From contig NC_054740.1 in NCBI RefSeq assembly GCF_018143015.1, positions 10,283,140 to 10,347,139 of the forward strand: a stretch of 64,000 nucleotides of DNA. The letters are read 5' to 3'. Below, in pieces: positions 47,666 through 58,679 of this stretch. How positions within the stretch are numbered: position 1 is the first letter of the stretch; every line of letters starts with the position of its first letter. Position numbers and translations under genes: made by a program. This DNA is from Lytechinus variegatus. Its lineage: Eukaryota; Echinodermata; Echinoidea; Temnopleuroida; Toxopneustidae. The notes below the pieces were generated by a model, which saw nothing but the letters and a program-made list of their open reading frames with translations, had not been told where the DNA came from and made no database searches.

Positions 47666-48680
47666 CTGTAAAAAAATAATAATAAAATTATAAAAAACAA
47701 ATAAAATGTGCAAAAAAGAAAAAAAATGAATTGGAAATATTCTTAATGTTATTTTGATGGGATAAATGTGACATATGCTTCAGATAGTGACTGCATTTCC
47801 AAGTTAATAAAAACAAACACCACATCCATTCAAGATGGGGGCTCACATCTCAACATTATCTAATAAAAATATTCATCTTAATTATTGTTGGGAAAGGGGC
47901 ACTTATCAAATTAAAAACACCTCAGTAGACCAGGAATAGGTCCTACAGTACAAATCTACATTTTTCTGTGAGAAGGAAATGCATGTAGTCTAGACTCACC
48001 CAAGGGTTCATTACATGCCTGCCTGTGGGGAATCTAGGACTATATGGAATGCCAATGCTGTACACAGCACACAATTTAAAAAATCATTAAAATATCACTT
48101 TTGTGACCATAATACTAATTTCTGTACAGTTGCAATTCATTTTTCATTAGTAGCTTGGGGTAATTTTCGTATTCACCAGAGCACTTGAAAACTTAAATTT
48201 TGGGCATATTTTTGTGTACGCCCTCTATTAGTGGAAAAATAAAGGCAAGACAATTGTAGTTTTTCAATCTCTATTTTTAATTAAGAAAAATTAATTTAAA
48301 GAATCAAATTTAATTAAGAGACAAGTTACATGTATGTGATAAATAGCTGTAATGGAACCTAACATTGTCAAAAAATTAAACATTAGTCCCAAAGAAAAGG
48401 AGAAAATAGGCCAAACATTGCCAACCTTATTTCACCACACAGGGGGCAGTAACACTAACAGAGAACAAGGTTATATCATAACCTTGTTCATAGAATGAGT
48501 GGTCTAGATTTGATCTACCTGACAAAAAAAACATAGGGATCGATATGTGAGAGTCATTTTGAACTCAGATTATATCGATAGGCAAGTGACAAATAATAGT
48601 AAGTGCCAGACCTATCATCCAATAAGAGCAAGAATTGAAAAATACAGGAACTTGTTCTTCTCAGTAGAGCATGATCGGTT
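47666..48680. other. Element interior upstream of the pseudogene, unassigned
   Basis: The minus-strand branch would contain upstream exons of the decayed gene, but I cannot place any with confidence. Confidence 0.4.
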
Positions 48681-49268
48681 CATCACGGACGGACATTTGA
48701 TAGATTTTGAAAGTTTTGAAGGCTTGTAACAAATTAGGAATAAGATGAACAAGGTTCCTTTGTGTTTTATAGTGAAGGGTAGGACAAAGTATGCTGAATG
48801 ATGAAAAAAGTTTGTTGCCATGGTTACCTACAAACATAGGTATCCACTAAATGTGCCATATCACGGACGGACATGATAGAAATGTGGTTTTTAGAATTTT
48901 TGTACATTTTTATTGTTTCTATCTAAACAGCTTTACATGGACCAATAATTGTTAATGCAACTAACACTCGGGTATGTTAGCTTCTATGTTCAGCATATTG
49001 AATTCTTAACCAATATCAAACTTTTGAGAGAATTGCAAATATTTTCCATCACGGACGGACATCACGGACGGACACTATCAAAATACAATGGAAGAACTCT
49101 GTAAGAAGTTCTTAATACTTTTTTTGGTAAACAAATGCTATTGTATTGATGATTTGTACATATTTAAATAATATTAAACAGTATTAGTGGCACAATCAAG
49201 TTGCTACAACTTCAATCAAGTTGCTGCAACTTGATTTAAGATGAAGCAACTTGATTTCTATGCTAGAC

Positions 49269-49757
49269 CCCGGGGGGCCACTTCCATTCACGAGTGGATA
49301 CCATGCGCGACCATGGGGTCTCGAAAAGCACCCTAATCACGTAATTTCCATATTCTGAAAATGCACCCCTTAACAAGTATTGGCGTGTGAAACCCTACCC
49401 TTAACAAGTATTGGAAACAAAACGATACTCTTGGCAAATATTCCCTGAAATTAACCCCTAAACAAATACAGGAATGTTTTATTGTTCCGGGTCCTTCGGT
49501 CGTCGGCTTTACAGTAGTTTGGTTTAGTACGATCCCACCTTCTGCACCTCATCATCCCCGCAAATTCGACCCTACACTGTAAACACGTAATTTCCTAGTG
49601 AAATACATGTAGATACCCTGTTTTCAATATTTTTGTGTTTTTGACACCCTTATCACGTTACGTACGTAACGTGCCCTATCGTTAAAAAGACATCCTTTTT
49701 ACGTGTTTTTTGGTCGTGCATGGTATCCACTCGTCAATGTAAGTGGCCCCCCCTGGG
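49269..49757. mobile_element. 489-bp MITE with 8-bp target duplication
   Basis: TGCTAGAC flanks it on both sides (49261-49268 and 49758-49765). The ends are CCCGGGGGGCCACTTCC and GGCCCCCCCTGGG. Inverted arms include ACGAGTGGATACCATGCGCG and, facing it, CGTGCATGGTATCCACTCGT. The interior has AACAAGTATTGG words. An 8-bp duplication fits hAT or a similar group. I recall this repeat as widely scattered in deuterostome invertebrate genomes. Confidence 0.9.
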
Positions 49758-50344
49758 TGCTAGACGCACAGTATAATCTAGACATACGATTGCTCTAAAC
49801 ACAGTTCTTGTCAAAATCGAATGTAAAGAATATTGTCTTTTTAAATTGTAGAATACTAGTAGGTTCAAAATCCACAGCTAGTTGATTAATGATCATGTTG
49901 ATTCAAGTATTTTTTTTCCAAAAAGATGTTTTTTTAAGGTCCAAAAACTAAATTGAAAAGATCAATAGGTTGCTGATCCTTATGCTTGTTTGTTGGATCA
50001 ACACTTGTCAGGGGCTCTCTTTAAATCCATCTTTTGCACATACAAAGCGGAGACACCCCATAACATAAACAGCCCTCATGTATTTAGGCCCTGACCGAAT
50101 CCAAAAATGAACTTGATATTCCAATCCAAAGCTTATTAAAACTTCTAAACACTGCAGTGCAAGCTTTATGCATTTTCACAGTTTACCAGATAGCAATTTG
50201 CTTAAAATTAGCTCCAAAATGGACTTCGAAAAAAGGTATTCATGTAATTTTCACAAACCTCAAGACTGTGATGTCATGTTCTCTTAGAAGCATTGTGAAG
50301 CCATAGGTTTGTACATGGAAAAATTGATTTTTCTGCTTATCAGA

Positions 50345-50545
50345 TTATGCATTGCATTCTACTTCTTCTCCATCACTTTCTGCAAGCTTGAATTGGTAAA
50401 ATCTACAGCTTTGGACTTGTTCTTGCCATACTTTGTTTCCCGCTTTTTTGGCATATACATGTACATGTAGCTTTTCAACTCTATCTGCATTCCAATAATG
50501 TTTAAAAAAAAATTCTGACAACAATATAGCCCCAATAACGGCCAA
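50345..50545 (-). other. Possible degraded exon, uncertain
   Basis: Two overlapping minus-strand frames read protein-like: MPKKRETKYGKNKSKAVDFT (with a nuclear-localisation-like PKKR) and ADRVEKLHVHVYAKKAGNKV. An acceptor-like AATGCAG lies just upstream. I cannot tell which frame, if any, belonged to the decayed gene. Confidence 0.2.
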
Positions 50546-52439
50546 ACAAAGATATCACAAAAAATTGTGAAGAGTTAATTGTAGGTTTATTCCATTTGAG
50601 TTCTGAATAATTCTCAGAGCCATTTTTCACTGCAATTAGAAGCTAAAATCAAATTCATAATCTACTCAGCAAAGTTTCTCATTTGCATATATGAATCTTT
50701 CCACAAGTATTTCACTCGTCCGTCCATGATGAAATTAATGTCCATCCGTGATCATTTTTGATTGATTTATTATATGCATAAAATGTATGGATTTTAGCTA
50801 CATGTTCAAATAAAATGATGTACAGTGTCCAGTGAAATACTTCTACACACTTTTATTTCTGTTTATATTCTGATAAAGAATAAAAAGCTGAATCCATAGA
50901 CATTATCCTAATAAAAATGATCACGGACGGACATTAATTTCATCACGGACGGACGGAAATGTTAACATCTACAAGGAAAGTTTACTTCCCATATTTTTTT
51001 CCTGCTAATATGTTTGATGATAGATAAATGTTCAGAGTGCAAGACCATTAAAAAAAAATTGGAGTAACTTTGAAAACAATAAAACTAGAGTGAAATGAAT
51101 TTGAGTGAATTAACTTTGTCCGTCCGTGATGAAATTAATGTCCGTCCGTGATCATTTTTGATTGAGTTTATGATATGGATAAAATGTATGGATTTCAGCT
51201 ATGTTCAAATAAAATGATGTACAGTGTTTAGAGAGATACCTCTAAACCTTTTTATTTTTTATTTCTATTCTGATAAAGAATAAAAAAAACTTTTCATCTT
51301 TTTTTCCATCACGGACGGAAATTTCAAAATGGAAATGTTAACACCTACCAAAAAAAATTACTTCCCAATATTTTTTTTCTACTATATTATGTCTGATAAT
51401 AGAGTAATGTTCAGAGTGCAAGAACATCCAAACCAAATTAGAGTAACTTTAAAAACAATAAAACTAGAGTGAATTTAATTTGAGTAGAAATGTCCGTCCG
51501 TGATGAGAGGTAGCAGCACCCCCATGAATAAAATGGACTATTCCGGTACTTTCGGAATCATCAATCTTGATGAAACTTTGTTTTTTGAAACCTGAGATAT
51601 CAAAGATTATTTTAAAAGCAAATTTGATAAAAGTACCTTAAAAAAAAAAATTTCACCTTAATGTGAACCCTTAACCGATCATGCTCAGTACCGGTACCAT
51701 CATCAATCATATGGAACCACCTGATTTACATTGAATAAACTCGCCATCGACAAACTCATTCAAGAATGCCATCGAAAAGACCTTCTAATCATCCCTTCGC
51801 CCTCCCTCAAGCTCACCCGATCTCAGGCTCATCCGATGCGTTCATGCCCATCAGGGCCCTGCATCGTACACATCCAGATCCAGATTATAGGCCTAACTGT
51901 TATGTGGTAATCTGTTTCGTAGGGTCAGGTGTCCGGACATTTTATATTTTTGAAGCCTTCTTTTTTGTCTTTTGATTAGCTTACCCTAAAAATATGAATT
52001 CAATAGTTGTAATCATCTTCTATTTTGTAATTCTCTATAATATTTCCTACATTTTGTACTAAAAATTGATGAAACTTCGCCTGTAAATTTCTTTGACTTG
52101 CTAAAGTCCGGACACACAACCTGTCCGAACACACAACAACACATATCTAGGCCTACACTCAATTAAACAGACGCGCAGCGGAGCTACACTACAGCCCTAC
52201 AAGCATGACAAGTACAGCCATATAGCACACACACATACACGCATCCGTCTGGTGCACGAAATCCCGCACGTAATCCTCTCAAAGTTCCACAAATCATCAC
52301 CTAAATTGAGAATCAATTATTCTTGTCCACCAAATTTCCTCTCATTCTCTTCAGCAAATTAATTTCTCAGCGGCCTACAGGTGAAATGAACAAAATTATT
52401 CTCAAAACTGCAGGATTAAAACGATTTTACTCACAGTAT

Positions 52440-52505
52440 TCTCTTGATCCAATTCAGCAATGGCGACGTCAAACGGGAATGTTCGCGCGATGGTTGACGT
52501 CATAG
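52440..52505 (-). promoter_or_regulatory. CRE-like sites near the right end of the 11-kb element
   Basis: TTGACGTCATAG holds a perfect CRE (TGACGTCA at about 52494), and GCGACGTCAAAC about 25 bp away holds a CRE half-site. The patch is CpG-rich next to AT-rich DNA (GCGCGATGG, GCATGCGCGCAC) and lies upstream of the minus-strand decayed gene. This is where a promoter for it would be expected; the role is inference. Confidence 0.35.
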
Positions 52506-52534
52506 CGTGCAAGTAGCGCATGCGCGCACGGCTT

Positions 52535-52773
52535 TATTCTTAATTGACTCATTTTTTTTTTGTAAATGAGTCAATCGCCGATCTTGACTCATTTTTTACA
52601 ACTATGTGAGTCAGTCGGAGCATTCTGCAAGTGAGTCATTTCGTTATTGACTCACTTGTTAATTACAGATGAGTCAACTAAGACTCATTTAATTTTGTTA
52701 GTGAGTCAAGTTTCGCCTGACTCACAAATATTATACATAAATGAGTCACATGACTCACTTTTATCTGTGGGTG
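52535..52773. repeat. Right subterminal TGAGTCA/TGACTCA array
   Basis: About 12 GAGTCA or TGACTC words in 230 bp, ending ATGAGTCACATGACTCACTT then TTATCTGTGGGTG. It mirrors the left array with the opposite terminal orientation. Confidence 0.85.
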
Positions 52774-54190
52774 CAGCTAAACATTCACCTTCCGTAATTT
52801 TCCCTTCACATGATTTCATCGATTCTTCTGATAATTTTGTTACATCGGAGAAAAAGTCATCAAGGATTTTATCATCTCTCTTTGCATATAACATGCTATA
52901 AAAATTCCTTATTTCATTTTTTATTTCCTTTTGATCAAAAGTTAATCTATCTCCTATTGATAATTTACGTATATTTGTTTTCTTTTTGTTGGATTCCATT
53001 AACTGAGTGAAGTACCTGGTATCCCTTTCCCCGCTTTCATAAAAAGAAGCTCTCGATCTGATTTTAAGACCTTCGCTCACATAATCATAACATGCCTTTA
53101 ATTCTGTCTTTTTATTCTCTAATAAATCGATTGATTGTTTATTCATATTTGTAGTTAATCTCGTTTGAATACCATCAATTTCTTTTTCTAAATCTTTGAT
53201 TTTCTCTCTTCGTTTCTTAGCCTTTTCCTTTGAATATTTCCGAGAAAAATTGCCGATTTTCATTTTCAAGAAATCCCAAAAAATTATCTTATCTTTGATT
53301 TCTTTTTTAAAAGTTTCTTTCAAATTGATAATTTCGTCTTTCATTTGTCGAGTAAAATCACCGTCTGTACACAGACTATTGTTAAATTTCCAATAAGTGC
53401 CTTTAGATGTTTGAATTGACTGAGAGGGTTTATTAAAGAGTTGAAATACAACCGCCGAGTGATCTGGTGCTATAGACGGTATTATATCACATGTTAAAAC
53501 AAATTCTCTAAAACTTTCTGTAATAAACCAATAATCTAACCTGCTTTGCATAAAGGGGTTAATTTGTCTAAAAGTATACTGTCTCTTAACGCCATTAATT
53601 TCCCTCCAAATATCAACTAAATTTAAATCACATACAAAATTATCAAAGTTCTTCTGAAAAGAAGACTGAAACTGTCTTGTATTATTTCCCATGTAGTCTA
53701 AGTCAATATTCCGTACTAAATTAAAATCTCCTCCCATAATGAGAGGAACACCTCGATCATGTTTTTCTTTTAAAACTGTATTTAAATTGTGTAAGACTGT
53801 GTTTCTCTCCATGTTATGACCTTGAACAGGGAAGTACACATTAACTAAAGCTAACTTTATATCTTGTAATATACATTCCATAATTATAAACCTTCCGTTT
53901 TCGTCAGTCTTTGTGTCCAGAATCTGAATACCTAACTTGGAGTTGATTAGTACACTAACCCCCCGACTATGACATGTACCATGACTATAGTATATGTTTC
54001 CATTCCACTCAGAACCCCATGCTTCTTCGATTTCCCTTGTACTAAAAGTTTCTTGCAAGAAAACTACGTCTGCTTTCTTATCCTTCAACCAAGTAAAAAT
54101 TCTTTCTCTTTTCAACTTATCTCTTAAACCTTTCACATTCAAAGAAAGAAAACTGCAATTAACAGATAAACGATCCAAATCCATAAACAA
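52774..54190 (-). CDS. LINE ORF2 5' half: apurinic-like endonuclease
   Basis: The product is the nicking endonuclease of an L1-type LINE. Visible motifs in order are FLSLNVKGLRDKLKRERIFT, the block ADVVFLQETFSTREIEEAWG, GVPLIMGGDFNLVRNIDLDY, the block QYTFRQINPFMQSRLDYWF and IIPSIAPDHSAVVFQ. After the domain is a coiled-coil-like basic stretch (RREKIKDLEKEIDG). The frame begins MFMDLDRLSVNCSFLSLNV near the usual start of ORF2 and is open for about 470 codons before it runs into the insert at 52773. It pairs with the RT half at 39401-41760. I did not find ORF1. Confidence 0.92.
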
Positions 54191-55008
54191 GAAAAAGAAT
54201 GACAGATATTATATACCTCAAAATATTCCAGAGATGCTGAGACGAAGCTTGTTTCGAAAAGGGCCCTTCGAGTAGGGTTCCGAAAGATTATTTACGACAA
54301 GAGAGATCTAAAAAAACGCACCGATGTGGAGACTGATAGCTTGACACGCTCCACCCCCCCCCCCCCTCCCATTCATTTCTTAAAGTCTTCTCTCCCCTAA
54401 ATAAAAAAAATAAAAAAAACCTCATTAACTAAGGCACCTGTCTGTCTTTGTAGAATTAAAACAAAGCATTAAATAAAGAGAAGAGTTATTTTTACCTATC
54501 TTTTGTATCTATTCTCGTTCATCTATTTACATATTTACAATTGTACTATCTAGCTTTATTCAAATGCCGAAACTACGCTCATAAAACAAAACAAATTCAA
54601 AACTATCAGTCAAGAAAATTCATTGAGAAAACATCACAAGGCATGTCCGCCGACCTCTTTTATAACCTGACTTCAGTTAAGAAACAATGCCCTTCGAATA
54701 AACAAACCTTTCCTTTCTTGTCTTTTATGAAACCATCAAAATCAAATCAAATGCCTAGAGCTATCTTTAAATAACCAGGGCAAATTATTTCCTATGTCGG
54801 TCTTATATGACTATTGTTACAATAACACTGGTTAAAACACTATCAGAACATATCCCTTGAAACTTTTAATTGCCTTAAAAAGAAAATAGAATCGAACTAG
54901 AATTTTACCATACCAAAATCCCAGCACTGGCTTTTAATGCCAAGGGTAGCAATTAAAGTATCCATGGAGCTTAAGCGGTCAAAGCCATTAAGTGTCAACC
55001 AGAGTGGG
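54191..55008. other. LINE upstream region or unrelated flank
   Basis: No ORF1-like protein is visible on the minus strand. A C run lies near 54352-54366. The LINE may be 5'-truncated or its leader may be unrecognised. Confidence 0.4.
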
Positions 55009-55483
55009 ATACCTTCTTTAAGAACCATGCAATATCATTGCTCCGAGAAACATTTTTTTTCCTTTTCAAATCTTTGAAATCAAATTGTAACCTTTGTACA
55101 TTGGCTTGCTCATTATCATGCCTATACCCCCTTTCAGTTCCTTATTAAAATATTCTCAGAGTGCGGGGAAAGAGAAGATCACACCACACTTACATGTGGT
55201 TGATGACCTGTGGCAACTCATGAGTGATCACGAAAAGACCACACCCACTCGATCTGGCACGATCTGTATTCTAATCAAGTGGTTTTAAAAAAGCCATAGA
55301 AAGGCCGTGTCAGAACCAACTATGCATGAAAACAACCTGGGAATGACTTTCACCTCTTAGATAATAAAATCCTAAAATATGTTATACACTACCAGTAGCA
55401 ACCTTCTATTGATATAAACAGCAGCAACCTTCTATTGATATAAAAGGCAAACGTTTTCAATGCATATAATCAGTGGCGGTAAT

Positions 55484-55604
55484 CAGTGGCGGACCGCGAC
55501 CCCGAGGAGACAAAGCACTGGGGGGAGGGGGCACGGCATTATTCACAAACAGTGCAGTGCCCCCCCCCCACGCCTCGTCCCGTCCGGGCCACAGTCCGCC
55601 ACTG
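55484..55604. mobile_element. 121-bp hAT-like MITE in tandem unit 1
   Basis: The ends are CAGTGGCGGAC and GTCCGCCACTG. The inside is a G-run/C-run hairpin (GGGGGCACGGCATT facing AGTGCCCCCCCCC). A partial duplicate CAGTGGCGG lies just before it. Confidence 0.8.
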
Positions 55605-56382
55605 CATATAATAATAAAATATAAAGAGCTATGGGAACTAATACCCCGGTCACACCCGCCCCACGGCGGCCGCACAGCGAGCCGAAAAACAGCCATTCTA
55701 AAATTATTTGTACCAGCTATACATATAGATGATTTTAGTAAAAATGAATAAAACTGCCGCTTCCGACCCGCCGCACGGCCGCCGCTGAACAAATGCGACC
55801 ACGGCATTAAAGTCACATAAAAAATACAATAGAATCTGAGAATGTTAACATTCCTACCTTGCACTGAAAAGTGCGTCTGAGTGGTCCAATTTCCAATGGT
55901 ACCCAATCCAGAATTTTAAGCATAAATAATAGGCCTATATCTGTTTAAATACATGTTTACAATAGCAGAGAATGTCGTTGACATACATTTCTTGTCATTT
56001 ACAGTGGATGTGACACTCACAATTGCTAATATTGCCTATTCAACATTTAGTACATACACAACAGGCCAACATAATTAAATGACAAACAGAATGGAATACC
56101 TTCTTTAAGACCCAAACATCATTGCTCCAAGAAACATTTTTTCCTTTAAAATCTTGAATCAAATTACAACCATTGTACAGTGGCTTGCTCATTATCATGC
56201 CTATACCCCCTTGCAGTTCTTTTAAAAAAAGCCATAGAAGGGCCGTGTCGGAACCAATTATGCATGAAAACAGCCTGGGAATGACTTTCACCTCTTACAT
56301 AATAAAATCCTAAAATATGTTATACACTACCAGTAGCAAGCTTCTATTGATATACAAGGCAAACGTTTTCAATGCATATGAT

Positions 56383-56502
56383 CAGTGGCGGACCGTGACC
56401 CCGAGGAGACAAAGCACTGGGGGAGGGGGCACGGCATTGTTCACAGACAATGCAGTGCCCCCCCCCCCATGCCTCGCTCCCCCGTGTCACAGTCCGCCAC
56501 CG
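56383..56502. mobile_element. 120-bp hAT-like MITE in tandem unit 2
   Basis: CATATGAT before and CATATAAT after are a near-perfect 8-bp duplication. The ends are CAGTGGCGGAC and GTCCGCCACCG. Confidence 0.8.
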
Positions 56503-57261
56503 CATATAATAACAATAAAAAATAAAGAGCTATGGTAACTAAAAGTCACATAAAAAATACAATAGAATCTTAGAATGTTGTTAACATTCCTACCTTGCAC
56601 TGATAAGTGCCTGTGATAGTCACAATTTCCAATGATACCCAATCAAGTATTTTTAGCATAAATAATAGGCCTATATCTGTTTAAATATGTTTACAATAGA
56701 AGCAGAGAATGTCGTTGACATGCATTTCTTGTCATTTACAGTGGGTGTGACACTCACAATTGCTAATATTGCCCTATTCAACATTTAGTTCATGCACAAC
56801 AGGCCTACATAATTAAATGACAAACAGAATGGAATACCTTCTTTAAGACCCAAACATCATTGCTCCAAGAAACATTTTTTCCTTTAAAATCTTTGAATCA
56901 AATTACAACCATTAGACAGTGGCTTGCTCATTATCATGCCTATACCCCCTTTCAGTTCCTTATTAAAATATTCTCAGAGTGCGGAGAAAGAAAAGATCAC
57001 ACCACACTTACATGTGGTTGATGACCTGTGGCAACTCATGAGTGATCACGAAGAGACCACACCCACCCGATCTGGCACGATCTCTATTCTAATCAAGTGG
57101 TTTAAAAAAAGCCATGTAGGGCCGTGTCAGAACCAACTATGCATGAAAACAACCTCGGAATGACTTTCACCTTTTACATAATAAAATCCTAAAATATGTT
57201 ATCCACTTCCAGTAACAAGCTTCTATTGATATAAATAGCAAACGTTTTCAATGCATATAAT

Positions 57262-57382
57262 CAGTGGCGGACCGTGACCCCGAGGAGACAAAGCACGGGG
57301 GGGGGGGACACGGCATTGTTCACAAACAATGCAGTGCCCCCCCCCCCACGCCCCGCCTCCTCCGGGTCACGGTCCGCCACTG
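57262..57382. mobile_element. 121-bp hAT-like MITE in tandem unit 3
   Basis: CATATAAT before and CATATAAC after mark the 8-bp target. The ends are CAGTGGCGGAC and GTCCGCCACTG. Unit 4 has no insert at the matching point (near 58145). Confidence 0.8.
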
Positions 57383-58499
57383 CATATAACAATAAAAAAT
57401 AAAGAGTTATGGGAAAAAAAGTCACATAAAAAAATACAATAGAATCTGAGAATGTTAACATTCCTACCTTGCACTGAAAAGTGCGTCTGAGTGGTCACAA
57501 TTTCCAATGGTACCCAATCCAGAATTTTAAGCATAAATAATAGGCCTATATCTGTTTAAATACATGTTTACAATAGCAGAGAATGTCGTTGACATACATT
57601 TCTTGTCATTTACAGTGGATGTGACACTCACAATTGCTAATATTGCCCTATTCAACATTTAGTACATACACAACAGGCCAACAAAATTAAGTGACAAACA
57701 GAATGGAATACCTTCTTTAAGACCCAAACATCATTGCTCCAAGAAACATTTTTTCCTTTAAAATCTTTGAATCAAATTACAACCATTAGACAGTGGCTTG
57801 CTCATTATCATGCCTATACCCCCTTGCAGTTCCTTTTTACAATATGCTCAGAGTGCGGGGAAAGAAAAGATCACACCACACTTACATGTGGTTGATGACC
57901 TGTGGCAACTCATGAGTGATCACGAAGAGACCACACCCACCCGATCTGGCACGATCTCTATTCCAATCAAGTGTTTTTTTGTTTTTTTTTGAAAAAAAAA
58001 GCCATAGAAGGACCGTGTCAGAACCAACTATGCATGAAAAAGAAAACCTCTCAATGACTTTCACCTCTTACATAATAAAATCCTACTATATGTTATACAC
58101 TACCAGTAGCAAGCTTCTATTGATATAAAAAGTAAACGTTTTCAATGCAAACAAACAACAACAAAAAATGAGCTATGGGGACCAAAAGTCACGCTAAAAA
58201 TATAGAATCTGAGAATGTTATTTTTCTTGTTGACATTCCTACCTTGCACTGAACAGTGCGTGTGATACAATTTCCAATAGTTCCCTATCCAGTATTTTTT
58301 AGCATTAAAAAAAGAAAATCAATAATAGGCCTATATCTTTTTAAATATACAAATAGAAACAGAGAATGTCGTTGACATAAATTTCTTGTCATTTACAGTG
58401 GGTGTGACACTCACAATTGCTAATATTTCCCTATTCAACTTTTTAGTACATCCCTTTCCTTCTTTCCTCCTTTTCTCTTGGTTTGAACTTCAAGTTTTC

Positions 58500-58628
58500 C
58501 ACCACTGATCGCGATACTTACCAAACGATACTTTCGTTTATCGTCAATTGCGCGCGCTCATTTGCAGCAGGTCATCTGGTGGTTCCCCTTTGCATTTTGC
58601 ACGCGAGTACCCTTAATTTTGTGCAAAA
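58500..58628 (+). promoter_or_regulatory. Candidate promoter and 5' UTR
   Basis: The patch is richer in CpG than its surroundings (GATCGCGATAC, TTGCGCGCGCTC, GCACGCGAGT) and lies directly ahead of an ATG in good context (CAAAAATGGC) followed by a consensus donor. No TATA box is obvious. Confidence 0.3.
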
Positions 58629-58679
58629 ATGGCTGATTTAGAGGAGAGAGAAGACACCCCTTCACCCCTTGGGAACCCG
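58629..58679 (+). CDS. Candidate first coding exon (17 codons)
   Basis: ATG at 58629 opens a 17-codon frame, MADLEEREDTPSPLGNP, that ends exactly at a strong donor CCCG|GTAAGT in phase 0. The codon composition is acidic and protein-like. I cannot identify the gene. Downstream acceptors in phase 0 (for example near 59655, 60392 and 61035) all lead to stops within a few codons, so the next real exon may lie outside the window. Confidence 0.35.

Larger units (their letters stand above)
48681..51505. repeat. Dispersed ATCACGGACGGACA repeats
   Basis: The word ATCACGGACGGACA or its reverse complement TGTCCGTCCGTGAT occurs at least ten times: about 48681, 48860, 49048, 49062, 50716 (variant), 50919, 50941, 51118, 51142, 51307 (variant) and 51491. 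Several copies face each other across about 10 bp (TGTCCGTCCGTGATGAAATT). Segments 50716-51117 and 51118-51505 are a tandem duplication of about 400 bp. I do not recognise the motif. Confidence 0.8.
41762..52773. mobile_element. 11,012-bp CACTA-like DNA transposon-like element in a LINE
   Basis: The ends are CACCCACA...TGTGGGTG; the left end reads CACCCACAAAAAAAAGTGAG and the right, reverse-complemented, CACCCACAGATAAAAGTGAG. A 2-bp CA duplication flanks it. The left ~580 bp and right ~230 bp are packed with TGAGTCA/TGACTCA words, the kind of subterminal repeat array CACTA/EnSpm transposons use to bind transposase. CAC termini, a very short duplication and subterminal arrays together suggest that superfamily, but I found no transposase, so the call is inference. 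The interior holds a decayed spliced gene (44065-47665), a 489-bp MITE, and a dispersed ATCACGGACGGACA repeat (48681-51505). A large cargo without a recognised transposase implies trans-mobilisation. Confidence 0.75.
55009..58450. repeat. Four tandem 0.74-1.09-kb units
   Basis: The word ATACCTTCTTTAAGA recurs at about 55009 (partly changed), 56096, 56834 and 57708, giving four direct units that end near 58450. Shared blocks include ATTGCTCCAAGAAACATTTT, the block TGGCTTGCTCATTATCATGC, CACACTTACATGTGGTTGAT and ATATGTTATACACTACCAGT, then a TACCTTGCACTGA block. Unit 2 lacks the CACACTTACATGTGG block. No coding frame is conserved with a recognisable motif. The array ends just before the candidate promoter at 58500. 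Confidence 0.85.

Noticed and set aside
41762-52773. Reading the 11-kb insert as a Polinton or other large virus-like element
   Set aside because: Termini, 2-bp duplication and contents do not fit; no integrase, polymerase or capsid-type frame was seen.
55094-57992. Repeated small frame MLIIMPIPPFSSLLKYSQSA in three tandem units
   Set aside because: It reflects the tandem DNA repeat; the frame differs in length between units, lacks motifs and is broken in unit 2.
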